Assembly (NCBI GenBank): GCA_038501625.1
Contig: JAZAYU010000114.1
Coordinates: 744,001-808,000, forward strand
Reading direction: 5' to 3'
Origin: Corbicula japonica
Lineage: Eukaryota > Mollusca > Bivalvia > Venerida > Cyrenidae
DNA length: 64,000 nucleotides
A program made the translations under genes and the position numbers. Below, one piece after another: positions 36,038-47,552 of the stretch. Numbering within the stretch: the stretch's first letter is position 1; every line of letters begins with the position of its first letter. The notes below the pieces were generated by a model, which saw only the letters and a list, made by a program, of their open reading frames with translations, was not told the origin of the DNA and made no database searches.

Positions 36038-37391
36038 TGCCATAGACAAAAAAGAAAAATATAAAAATCTCTCAAACGGCACAATGCAGTTCCATCAAGC
36101 TTTGCACAAACCAATGTTATTTATTTATATATGTTTAAGGGCTTACCACACTCCTGCCTAGCACGCTCGTCGAGAAAATTATCAAAATCTCAATAACGGC
36201 AAAATGCCGTTCAATGAAACTTTGCACAAATGCATGTTACTAATGAATCTTTATTTTGCATAAGGTAAGACACGTTAGAACAGTAAAAAAAAATAGCGAG
36301 ATCTAAAAAATTCCTAAAATTCTATTTGCATAAATTCACAAAAACTAAACAACACAAAACATTAAATACCCACACGAGAAATATGATACTGACAACACTG
36401 TCTTGTGTCCTCGTGACTTACATGTGTAAACTTTTTGAGATATTTGTAAAAGTGTGTTTGACCTTCAATTTTCTGGTCGCTTCCTGGTCGCGTAAACGGA
36501 AGACAACCATTGATTTCTGTTTAAGTAATTGAAAGTTCTTTACAAAGTACACAACATTTTCTTGTCAGAATCATAACACTCACGTGGGAATTTAAAATAA
36601 TGTTTTATATTGCGTAGTTTTTATGAATTTATGTAAATAGAAGTTTTAGGAATTTTAAGGTCTAGCTTTTTTTTCTTTACTTTTCTAATGTGTCTTACTG
36701 TATGCAAAATAAAGATACATTAGTAACATTCATTTGTGCAAAGTATCATTGAACGACATTTTACCGTTATTGAGATTTTGATAATTTTCTTTTTATCGAT
36801 GAACGTGCTGGGGAGGATTGTGGTAAGCCCTTAATTTACATATGCTAAGAAAGTTAGAATAGTTAAGGAAAAAAGTTAGACCGAACAAACCTTTAAAATA
36901 ATATTTTCAATTTATCACAAAAGCGAAGCAACAATAAATTAATTTAAATGGCTTGATGAGTAATGAGTTACTGACAACGATACCTAAGGTCCTTTGGTCT
37001 AACAAATGTATACAATGTGAGTTATTTGTAAAAGTGTGTTTGACCTTCAATTTCCTGGTCGCGAAAATGGATGACATAAAAATAAAAATATTGATTTCTC
37101 TCTCCACAATTGAAAGTATTTTCAAGGACCTTAGATATTGTTTTCAGTATCAGTTCACGCATGTTGACATTTGAATTGTTGTTTTGTGTTGCTTCGTTTT
37201 TGTGATAAATTGCAAATATAATTTTAGGGATTTGTTAGGTCTAACTATTTTTCTCTACTGTACTAACTTTTCTTAACATATGCAAAATAATCATACATTT
37301 ATAGCATTTATTTGTGCAAAGTTTGATTGAAGTGAATTGTGCCGTTTGAGAGATTTTTATATTTTTTTCTTTTTTGTCTATGGCAAAGCAG
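36038..37391. mobile_element. older TTAA-family MITE, split by a younger relative
   Basis: The left end GCTTTGCCATAGACAAAAAA pairs with the right end TTTTTTGTCTATGGCAAAGC. The arms continue (CTCTCAAACGGCACAAT, CTTTGCACAAA). The left arm breaks at 36134 and resumes after 36834 (ACATATGCTAAGAAAGTTAG against CTAACTTTTCTTAACATATG). Its inner domain (36985-37100) is that of 29105-29300. A clear target duplication at the outer ends was not found. Confidence 0.8.
36139..36830. mobile_element. complete TTAA-flanked MITE, 692 bp
   Basis: The ends are GGGCTTACCACAC and TGTGGTAAGCCC, with TTAA directly on both sides (36135-36138 and 36831-36834). TIRs of more than 200 bp follow (AATAACGGCAAAATGCCGTT against AACGACATTTTACCGTTATT). 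TTAA duplication is typical of piggyBac-type transposition, which is the basis for calling this piggyBac-like. No ORF. The internal part has GTGTTTGACCTTCAATTTTC, as in the related copies. Confidence 0.85.
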
Positions 37392-38040
37392 CTTAATGGG
37401 AAAAGCTCAAACCATGTTTCTTCAGAAATGTAATGAACACATCAGGTTTTCACCAGAATCGTTACCTGTAACGTTTAGTTCAAATATAAGATTTTTCTCA
37501 ATGGAAAAAGAAAATTATGACTCAAGATCTTGATTTCGCATTCACACACGATATGAAAAAGTCGTGTAGATACTTGTAGACACACGTATTAACCAGACAG
37601 TTGACAATGACAGAAAGACACTTTTCAAATCACATCAAAATTTAAATGATGCTTAAACAGAAGAATGGCCAAATATGTTTGACAGCCTTTTTGGTGCTTT
37701 AATAATGCAAATTTCTCAATTCTTTTCGTAACTTAAATGCTTTATATGTGAAAACTGTGAGAAAGAATAGTTTGTTACTGTTTAGGTCAGGTTCTCATTT
37801 TTCTTTAAAAGGATTGTGAGGTGTTGATCATATTATTAGCCCATGTTCTCTTGTACTCTCTCCCATTTTGACTGTGTGAGGAGGCTATTTTTACTGAATG
37901 TGCCTTTTCCTGATATGTTTATTTTATTATTTACATTTTCATCGTGGCCATAAGTTAAATGTTATAATAAATTAAACTGTGATTGAGAAAAACTATTCAG
38001 CACAGGTGTTTTAACAGTAATTTTATTTTTAAAAGAGTAA

Positions 38041-38275
38041 TATATGCATATCAGGATCGCCACTCACAAAACACAGCCTCCCAACGCAGCGGAAAAGAAG
38101 AGAGGAAGAGAGAGAAAGCATGTTTGTTATAAGTATGTCAAGTCAAATATGACGCCACAAACAATTATCGAAAAAGAGAACCTTTGGGGATACCCCTTTG
38201 GAACGGTCAGTGGCAAAACTAACTGCCACTGGGGGTTTAAACCAGGTTCTATGGTGCACCAACAGGTTCTCGTAT
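38041..38275 (+). repeat. R3 repeat, full copy
   Basis: It begins TATATGCATATCAGGATCGC, continues CTCACAAAACACAGCCTCCC, AACGCAGCGG, AATTATCGAAAAAGAGAAC and GTCAGTGGCAAAAC, and ends TTTAAACCAGGTTCTATGG then TGCACCAAC. The 107-codon frame starting here is not kept in the other copies. Confidence 0.7.
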
Positions 38276-38769
38276 CACAAAACAAGTACAAGAGATTTTT
38301 CTTGATTGTTGAACTAGTTAAAGGATATCCAAGTGGAATTATTCTATTGTTAAAAAGAACCAAATAAATGACATTGCAGGAGCATGTAAACTGTTTTAAA
38401 CATTAAGCGAATTATTTGCGGTTGATATAAAGGTTGGGCATAAAGTTTTAGGCAATTATTGATACGCACGCGAAAAGCAATTACTAAGTTCATGTAGCCA
38501 TAAATGAGATCAAAATTTTAAAAAATCATATCATAGACTTGCATTTTACTTTCGAGGTAATTATAATTTTGACAGGCATTTACATTAAAACTATAATAGA
38601 AATAAAGGATACTTTGTATGCTGTTGATAGTGGTTTTTAATTTTGTTCAAATTTTGTTTGAAATTGTGAAATTATCTTTGAAAGTTTGAGAAAACGGCAG
38701 CCGATTAATATTGGAGGTTAAATGTCGATGAAAATGCTTTTTAACAGGAGTACGGTGTTCTTTATCTGA

Positions 38770-38940
38770 TCGAATAGATAAAAAGGGAACGTTGCAAGCC
38801 ACCGAACACGACATATATGAAAATACTGCGGGCTTGGTTTGATTGAGCCTGTTCATTGGCAGTAATGGGATTGCATATTACTGCCCACGCCGCCTAGCCC
38901 CGGGTTGAGCGCAACTCAATATAAATCGGTCAAGAAATTA
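38770..38940. mobile_element. R1 element, solitary end
   Basis: AAAAAGGGAACGTTGCAAGC, CACCGAACACGACATATATG, GGTTTGATTGAGCCTGTTCA, CATATTACTGCCCACGCCGC and CTAGCCCCGGGTTGAGCGCA form the best preserved left end of the family. Confidence 0.75.
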
Positions 38941-40134
38941 CAAGGTCAAGCGAACGCATGTGAACTGACCGAGTACATTCTGGTGTTTTATCTACCGGTG
39001 TGTACCAATTTTCTGCTAAAATAATATATTTGAGAGTGATTTTAAATGACACGGTTTAACAGGTATTAGTTTTTCGTAATTTTCACGATAGTGTCGGCTT
39101 TAAAATGCTTATAAGAAAACTGGTACATGTATAGTTGCGATAAGACCGAATGATTCCCAATTTGCAGCAGTGGACTGATACTTGATTATTTTGATAGATT
39201 TTGTTAATTAATGTTGTGCCATATTCAGCACAAGGACAAGTTTATTAAGATGTCATCGTTGTATTTAGAGACCTTTGTTGATGTTTGTTTGTTTGTTTTT
39301 AATAAAGTTATTTAAATCTATTTTCTTTAAATAAATTCACAAAAATAATATTTCCCTAAACACGTCCAATTCATTAGAACACATTAGCATTAATGAGAAT
39401 ATATAATATTAGCTGAAAATGAGATAAATTTAGTAAACGGTCCAGTCGTCAAAGGGCCGTTTCACTGACATCAAAGCATGAGGGAGCAATAGCTTAAACA
39501 TAGCTGAGAATAAATCTGATAATGAAATAATTACTATTCATTTTTAAGTGACAACATACTAGTACAAAAAGTTAAAAAGGCCTCTGCGGTCAATTTTAGT
39601 ACATATAGAGCAAACATAACAGAATATTCTATCAGTTGTTGATTCGTAAATCATTTTCTGTCATCGTCTTAGCAATAAATATAAGTCTTGTTGTTAGTAA
39701 GTATTCAAGGCACTATATATTTTCTTAATTTTTTGTATTTTTAATTTAAATATATATAAAACACAACTTGTGAAAACCGTCATGTAGAACATATTTAAGG
39801 TCAGTTGTATTACAGAGTAAATCGACAATTAGGAATATATTCACGAAGGCTCAAAAACGCTCTACTTTTTTATCCAGATTGTATTTACAGAAAGTGTGCT
39901 ATTTATAACAACAACATTTTTATAACATATAAGAAAGAAGACAAAAGACAAAAGAAATAAAGATAACCCAATAACCGACATTACAAATTAAGTATGTCAA
40001 ATGTTTTTTGAAATTTAAAAATGTTTTAATAGAGCTTTTTTTTAATTTTTTCATTTGTATTATCTACAATATGCAGGAATTAAATTTGAAAAAAAATAAC
40101 AACTGTAAAAATATAATTTGTTATTTTCTACGTT

Positions 40135-40425
40135 TATGGCAAACCCATTCTTTTATCCAGGAAGCGGCTGGTCATGGAAAGGTATACATTTGAAAATACC
40201 TCAATGAAGGTTTCATGTTCACCGACATATGCACACCATCGTTTGGGATTGATAAAATATTGTGCGGATACTTGAGTAAATACTGAGTTGCTCTCGAACC
40301 TGCAATAGGTGTCGTTGTCAGTAATATGCATTTCCATTACTGCCGAATAAGCTCAATCAAACTGAGCCTGCAATATTTTTATAGTTCTCGTATGCGATGG
40401 CTTTTGAATTTCCATTTTCATGTAT
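40135..40425 (+). mobile_element. R1 element, right half
   Basis: AAACCCATTCTTTTATCC, ATGAAGGTTTCATGTTCACC, CACACCATCGTTTGGGATTG, GAGTTGCTCTCGAACCTG, TAATATGCATTTCCATTACT and GCTCAATCAAACTGAGCCTG follow in order. The left half is missing. Confidence 0.7.
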
Positions 40426-41027
40426 TTCAAACTTACACTGTATGACGTGGTCCGATATTGAAAATCCAATGAGATTTATAAAAAAAGAAATAGGCACAAG
40501 TCCGAAGTTTTAAGTATGTATTTGTCAATATATTAATACGATTGACAACTCTGTTCTCACGAACGCTTTATTATAATTGATTATGACCTCAACAAACTGC
40601 TAACTATTAGATTTTCTATACCGTTTTAATTTTCATTATTTAGAAGTAATAACTTGTCTGTAATAAACCAGTTTGTGAAAAGCAATACATTTGGCCTGCT
40701 TTGATCAATTTCTGATTTCGTCAGTTGTAATTCATTTGCATCGCCCTTGTCAGACGCTTACAATTTATAACTGTGTTTGAAAAGAGATACTGTAACCTCA
40801 TAATGACCCCAATTTCGGTATGATTATATATATTTCAATGGAATTTCGTCTTGTAATTGGTGCAACTGCCAATATTTTAATTGATCGTTATCGCTATTAA
40901 TTTTATAGTTTATGTAGAAACAATTTTATTTCCTTGGTGGTCATACGTCACGATACAAACAGGAACGAGTTATTTCCCTTTCCCATTTACACACGAACTT
41001 GCGTTGTGACAGAAACTAAACTGGTAA

Positions 41028-44000
41028 CGGTCATTAGCAAATAAATTAATAGAATAAGTAGGTATGTATTCGTGCTTGTATTTACTTTTGGACCAATGTA
41101 AGTCAATGATATGGCCAGTTTTCTGTCGATCAATGTCACACAGACTGTATCTGACAAGCTATTTGTGAATTTAGTTGATGTTTCAAGTTTCAAGTTTATT
41201 TCCATTTACATTTCTCTGTATGTACAAAACATAAACAAGAGAACGTATATACATTGTACAATTCTGTTACTTTAAAGCATGCAAACAAAGTTGAACGGCT
41301 GATGTTTGATTTATTGAAACATGAAGAAGACGTGTACCGGCAAAAGGCATCAATATAAATAATCATGTCTCTAGTAGACGTAATTTATTATTTTATTCAG
41401 GACTTGTAGAAATAATTACGTTGTTTAAGCACCAGCGAATCTGATGAATATGTTACATTAACGCGAATGCTCAAAGAGGTACCATAGAACTTTCCGCAGT
41501 CGATACTTATTTGTACATTGAGAGAAAAGCCATGCTTATAATATTCAGTATTCATTACCAACATTCATAAAGTGTAGTTTTAGTTGGTTCAGCAGATCTC
41601 GTCAAACTTGAAGTTGACGAGCGTTAGAAGACAGTCAACAATAAATTAGGATGCTTATGCATTTATTACTTTTACTTAAGCTTTATGCTGCTCATATCTT
41701 TTGTTTTTGTTTGAACGATTTTCTCTGAAACTATTACGGAAACTAAAGAAGCACTATTTGTATTTAAATTAATCTATCATCAAAGAAATTGTCGTTATGC
41801 CACTGTTCTGAAAATTCTTCACAACTATTTCTTTTCTTTAAAGGCTGGTTTTGCATTGCTTGCAGTATATTCTAGTAGATCGCCCTTACATAGAAATGAT
41901 AGTGCTTGTGTTGTCTACCTTACTGTACTTGTCAAAATAATGTTATTGTTTAGCATCCCAAGACCGAATTCAGATCCGTTTTATTGCATGTGTATGGGGA
42001 AGCAGACATTGGGGTCAGGGGTATCCCCGGAAATCTTTTACAAGTTAAACTCAATTTGGATTGCAACTGCGACGAGTCCAACCGTTCACTATAGACCCCA
42101 AGAAGAGAACGCATGGATAGATGCGGTTTTGAGAGGGAATAGGGGAATCAAAATAAATCAATTCGTATTTCGTTAATAATGCATATATTCAAGGGCAAGT
42201 TTTGAATATTATGGCGGCGGAAGTTTTGTAACATAAATTAAATAGTTAAAGTTTAAATGATAAAAATACAGATGCACGTATAGAATGGTTACCAAGTTTC
42301 TATTTTAAAACAATCGTTTAAGTTTTGTTTTCTTAAAATAGATGAAAAGGTCACTTTGAAAACCACCGAAGACGAACAATGTGAAAATATTGCAGGCTCG
42401 GTTTCATTGAGCCTGTTAAAGACTTTTAAGCATATCAAAAACATAAAATACCGCATCGTAATTAGTGCTCAAACTTGGATATCAAAAGGACAGGGAAATA
42501 GATAGATCTAAAAAACCATGGCAGTTTTTGTGCAACAAGCTCAAAACTAGGCACTTTTATGCAAATCTTTGAGAAAGAGCATAATACATGTATATAAATG
42601 TCCCTCTGAATGAGTAATTGCGAATAAAAGATAAAATGTAATGTTCATAACTAATGAAGAGATGGGTAGTCATCAAACCAACTAGGTTTAAACTCTCGCA
42701 GCTCGGGTTATTTCAATAGTGTGCTTGTGAAATGCAAAATTGTGAGGTTGATTATCTGATAACAACTACATTTGTAATTATGGATTGAAATGATTTTTCA
42801 ACAAACTTGACTAACGAAGTACTTGTAACTGAGGTAACGTGTCGCCATTTATCCTATAAATTGATATTAGACAAGTTCAATAAACAAAGTCATTATTGAT
42901 GCTTCCACGCTGAACGTGTAATCATAAAGTGCAATTAACCTCCTGTGGCCATCCTAGTCGTTTATCTCTGTCGTCCGCAGCTTATTGATCGTATTGATAA
43001 CTGTCTTTTAGCGTACCGCCGCCCCATTGACTACGCTTGTGATATTAGATAAAAATATTGCCCATGCTGATCTCCTATGTTTACTTTAAACAATGGTCAT
43101 GTCATATTCGCTAAACCTCCGGTATCTTCTGAGAACGTTCACCGAAATTGCACTGGAAATCGCAAACAAATTGCAAAATCGCTGATCCCTTTTTTACTTT
43201 AAACAATGATCACCTCACTTCGCTAAACTTCCGTTAACTTCTGAGAACATTCGCAACATTTGCACTGGAAAGCGCAAAAAAGCAAAATCTCTCTTTAAAA
43301 GACAATATTTTGACAATTAAGCAAAGTTCTGAGCATTCGTTTCCTCCTAAATGCTTGTTAAAAACATCTCCTCGTTAGCTATAAGCCTCTACTATTTCAC
43401 GACCGTATGTTTGGTGATTTATACCACAAGAAAGAACATTTTTAATGTTAACACATGGGTAGAAGTTTTCATCAATTTTCAAAGTCAACGCATGGACATG
43501 AGTTTTTTTGAAACCCGCATTATGTCATCTAACATGGCATACACTGAAATTGACATCATTAAAACAAACAAACAAAAACAGGAAAATGTGCGAGAACCAG
43601 CAATAGTACATGTTGAAGTTCTGCATTCTAACGAAATTGTTGAAGATCAGAATATTAAATATAATAATTTGAGTCCCTGTCAGGCTGCTCATCCCCCCAC
43701 CCTAGGACAGTGACAAAATTTTGTTGTTGAACTCTAGATCCTGGAATACATTTTTGGTTAAAAGTGTATGCTAATGACCGACTAGCTTTTTGTAAACTTT
43801 TGTTTACAGACAGCCTTTCCCGCCAAAGACGGATATTCATTAGTCTCTAAGAAAAACATAAACGATGTCTTGCTTTTGACCAACAAAATCAATAAAACAG
43901 ATCGAATCTATTTCATATATGTGATCATACTGAACAGTTGTTTGATTCAAATAAAGTATCAGTTCAATTTATAAGCAAATAATATTTTGCTATGAAGGTT

Positions 44001-44302
44001 TGCATCACGTGACTTTCTAAAAAAAGACGCATAACATTATTTCTACACCCTGTAGAAAATACAACACACGTATGTTTATATAATTTAACATGTCGTTATA
44101 TATCAGCTCAATTTCTGATTTGATGTTACTACAACGTCCAAATATTGTTTCATCAACATTTAGAAGACTTTTCTTGCAAATAGGGGGAACGGAATAGCAT
44201 TCTCAAGCTCAAGCTCTAGACGGGCGGCTTTGTCTAAAGTGACCACGTCCGGTGCCGCTGTTAACCGGTGTTACCCTTCAAAGGTCAAGTTTGGTCCATT
44301 AT
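41028..44302 (-). repeat. right arm of the giant inverted repeat
   Basis: Reverse complement of the left arm (30516-35072), lacking the 1.35-kb element. The inner end is CGGTCATTAGCAAATAAATT at 41028. The outer end is TTTGGTCCATTAT at 44302. It carries the partner R1 end (42345-42425). An open frame at 43351-43713 is specific to this arm. Confidence 0.9.
43351..43713 (+). other. ORF with a membrane-like segment and ITIM-like motifs
   Basis: The 120-codon frame starts with ATG. Residues 7-26 (SSLAISLYYFTTVCLVIYTT) are hydrophobic and are followed by RK. The remainder is polar, with MAYTEI (62-67) and IKYNNL (102-107). The second fits the ITIM consensus (I/V/L/S-x-Y-x-x-I/V/L). This arrangement resembles the end of an inhibitory membrane receptor. 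The left-arm copy has TAA at codon 4 and later stops, so either the left copy decayed or this frame is open by chance. No upstream ectodomain exons were recognised. Confidence 0.2.
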
Positions 44303-44578
44303 AATATGTCGGTCATCAGGATGACCGGCAATAAATTAAGTATACAATAAATATGATTATCTACATTAATGTCTTTTCCGGTAAACGCCTTCTCTATATA
44401 TCAAGCAATCAAATATCAGCCTCTACACTTTCCTTCTCCAGGAGTCTTAGTAACAGGTGGCATAGTCTAAATTATTCGTTCTGGACCGTGAGTCACTGTT
44501 AAACGGTGTTCAGGCTAAAGATCTCAAGTTTGGTCGATTATAATATGTCGGTCATCAGGATGACCGACAATAATTTAG
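44260..44578 (+). repeat. direct repeat pair, each with a perfect hairpin
   Basis: Two units (about 44260-44335 and 44498-44575) share GTTAAxCGGTGTT, CAAGTTTGGTC, ATTATAATATGTCGGTCAT, CAGG, ATGACCG and CAATAA. In the second, TGTCGGTCAT (44546-44555) and ATGACCGACA (44560-44569) form a perfect 10-bp stem with a CAGG loop. The first has one mismatch. The outer boundary of the right arm (44302) falls inside the first unit. Confidence 0.8.
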
Positions 44579-46254
44579 ACGATTTCTAATACCGTTTTAA
44601 GAAAGAAATTTCAATTATCTAGTGCTTTCTAAAAACCAGATTGTGAAACACATTAAACCACAGAATATAGGTTTGTCGCAAAACGCATAATAAATAAATT
44701 GAATGTTGTCTACTCAACTTTTTCTGAGATGCGCCAAGTATGAATTTATTTTTCCTTCAAACGTTTGTAGATAATTGTTGTTGACCAAAACGACATGTTT
44801 GAATAATGTTGCAATTCTTAAATGAATATTTATTTCTGCTTTTTATTATGTTCAAAGGTAAAAAAAAAGAAGTGCTTGCTTCGTCATCATAAGGAGTTAG
44901 CAGAAGTATTATAACAGGGTTGAATTCGTCGGGTTTCCGTCAAAGTAAAGAACACGTGTAAAGCTTCTGTATTTATTTGTTTAGTTCGATTTGATTGTTG
45001 ATAACGATAAATAAACAATAATGTAATGTTCACAATATTTGTATCAGGTATTCCTGTGCAAGGTTTTCACTTGCAAATAAATGTCAACATAAAACACTAT
45101 TTATAAAATGCCGTTAAGGTAATCCTTATTTGTGAGCGGAATTCCTTCGCTCTTGTATAAAATTTAGATGTTGCTTGTATAAAAGTGATATAGTTATATA
45201 ATCCCTAAAATTCTGATAATTTGTCTGCCTTGGGCAATCATTACCATGACAACTATAAGGGATATCTACATCTTATCGGTAGTAAAATTGTCAAACCGCT
45301 TACAAAGAATTATAGATGTCAATTATGCAACTAAGTATCAAACTGATTATGACAATAAACTTCAAAATTAAGTTACACAATAAATATTTGAATTTAAAAA
45401 GAAAGAATTTTTACTTAAATAAAAGAACATCAACATTTGAGATAGCTACTATATTTTAGCATGGTAGCAGTATTTTAAAGGATATTTATCACGCACTTTG
45501 CAATTATCATCAGTTATATCCGTATACGAGTGCTCTGAATTTAATGAAATAAACACATTAATGATTAGACCATACATTCCAATTCATTATCTTTTTAATA
45601 TTTTGCTGGCATTGATTCTGTTATCCCGACCCTTTAGATCATTTAATATTAAGTCTGATGATAATATAATTATAATGTTATTATATAAGTAATTATGTTT
45701 TATTGATTTCTCTAACAAGATTTTTTTTTACCAACTGTTGGCAAATTTTGTAAATGTTCTTTAATTAAATGAATGAGTTGAGTCGTCTGAATATTTCGTT
45801 AAATAATTTACAGCTATTTACTTATAATAATTAATATGAATTTACAATGAATGAATTAAACGGTTACACCTTAAGCTGCAAGAAAGGCACTTTTCTATAT
45901 AGTTTAGAAAAAAGCTCTAACTCATCCATGTCTACGCAGTTGACTATTTCTAATCATCAACATGTTGCCTCTTAATGTGGTACTTTTTTTATTTAATTTA
46001 TTTGTTATTTTGTAGACAACTTCGCTTTTGATCAATTTTGTAAATTTGTATTTTCAATTATTGCGATTCGAAAACTGCATACATTTTTGAAAATAGCGGA
46101 AGAACACCTTCGAGCCGAATTATATTGGCTTTGTTATCTTCTTTAAAAGTAACAGTGTCATTCTAATGGTTTAATAGCATAATTGAAACGTGCAACATAT
46201 TTCACAATTACAATTACGTAAAATCTTCCAAAAGGGAAGTCAGTTATTTACTTT
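44579..46254. other. AT-rich intergenic DNA, nothing recognised
   Basis: No repeat family, RNA gene or protein-like frame identified. Confidence 0.45.
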
Positions 46255-46440
46255 ATAAAAAAACACTCTTTAATTTCGAATTTCCGTACCCCTGTTCTTC
46301 TTCAAGAAAAATACAGAAATTTTGTTATTTATGTTACATTCCTTGTGAACAGCGTATTGTTGTTTTCCAAAATTTCTGTATTTTTCTTGAAGAAGAACAA
46401 ATATTTGAAAATTTGAAAATAAAGAGTGAATTTTTTATAA
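46255..46440. mobile_element. short foldback element with 31-bp perfect stem
   Basis: 46294-46324 and 46368-46398 are perfect inverted repeats (GTTCTTCTTCAAG..AAATTTTG and its complement) separated by 43 bases. Imperfect pairing extends outward to ATAAAAAAACACTCTTTAAT against AATAAAGAGTGAATTTTTTA. A MITE-like hairpin without an ORF. Confidence 0.8.
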
Positions 46441-46770
46441 AGTGTATATCACAATTATGTGATTTGAATGTGTTTTTATTAATTTGCTTCTGTCATTGCC
46501 GGAACAATTTTCTCTTACTTTATAATAATCAATTTAAAAACTTGCACAATTATTTTAACTATAAGCTGAACTCCATAAACTTAACCGCATATTGATTAAG
46601 TGTCTCACATGCTTAAACTGCATGATAGAAAATTCACTGTTTTGACGACGTTATAACATGAGTCATGCGCGTGTTCCGAAAGGCAACATATTGGAACATA
46701 TTCCCGCACAGAGGTATTTGATGACTAAAATCTGATAAATGTCTCTTCAGAAAACTTATAAATTGGTGGA

Positions 46771-46773
<3 letters not shown>

Positions 46774-46836
<63 letters not shown>
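46774..46836. repeat. (ATT)n microsatellite
   Basis: About 21 uninterrupted trinucleotide units, about 700 bp upstream of the glycosyltransferase gene. Confidence 0.95.
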
Positions 46837-46840
46837 GCTG

Positions 46841-47552
46841 GAAAAGCTACAAACAGAAAACACCGCCACTTGAAATTAGTTAATTAATTACGAATAAACA
46901 AATTAGACAGGCGTCTTATTTGCTTCAATTTGTCAGTAAAATTTTCATTAAACAATGGTTGAGAGACACTCTGCTGAAGATTTTGAACGGATATTATTTT
47001 ATTTCGGTATCGGCGATAAAAGTTACAAATGCTCTTCTCAGTAGTACCCCTGATAAAGTGTTTAGCAGTAAAACAATAGCATAACCCTAAAATGTAAATA
47101 TGGTTATGCAATAAAACAAGTATTATGTTCACTGAAATCTATTACGGCACGCTTAAAAAGCGAGCATGTTTGAAAACTTTGGAGGTCTCACTGGTGTACG
47201 ATGTTGCACCAATATAATTGCGCCTAATGAAAGTATCCAAACTTTAACTGGCTGATTTAAATTTACAAGCAAGAAAGAATTACTTGCCTTCCATGTAGAA
47301 ACTTGCTTGTACTTTGTGCCTCATTAGTATGTTTGTTGGTCACCTATATTGATTCTATCGATACCTGTATTAAGAGTGAATAAAGTTATTTGTTCTTCAT
47401 TGATCGTCTGCTGCAGTAGCCATTCCTTTCCAAAATAGCAAGTTTTGATTACTTGTTGGCAAAATTAGTAAATGTCTAACTGTTTCAAATTGCTATCAGT
47501 GAAGGGGGACTGAACACAACGTGAGCTCTATTACATCTCATGAGAAAGAAAG
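46841..47552 (+). other. upstream region of the GT31 gene
   Basis: It should contain the promoter and 5' UTR of the following gene. No TATA box, initiator or upstream exon can be assigned with confidence. There is no open frame joined to the gene. Confidence 0.4.

Larger units (their letters stand above)
35085..41027. other. spacer of the giant inverted repeat
   Basis: About 5.9 kb between the arms, with no gene recognised. It contains an R1 end near 35690-35745, nested TTAA MITEs (36038-37391), an inverted R3 head at about 37865-37925, an R3 copy (38041), an R1 end (38770) and an R1 copy (40135). The repeat load is like that outside the inverted repeat. Confidence 0.7.

Noticed and set aside
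38044..38367. 107-codon ORF
   Set aside because: It lies in an R3 repeat and the other R3 copies interrupt the frame.
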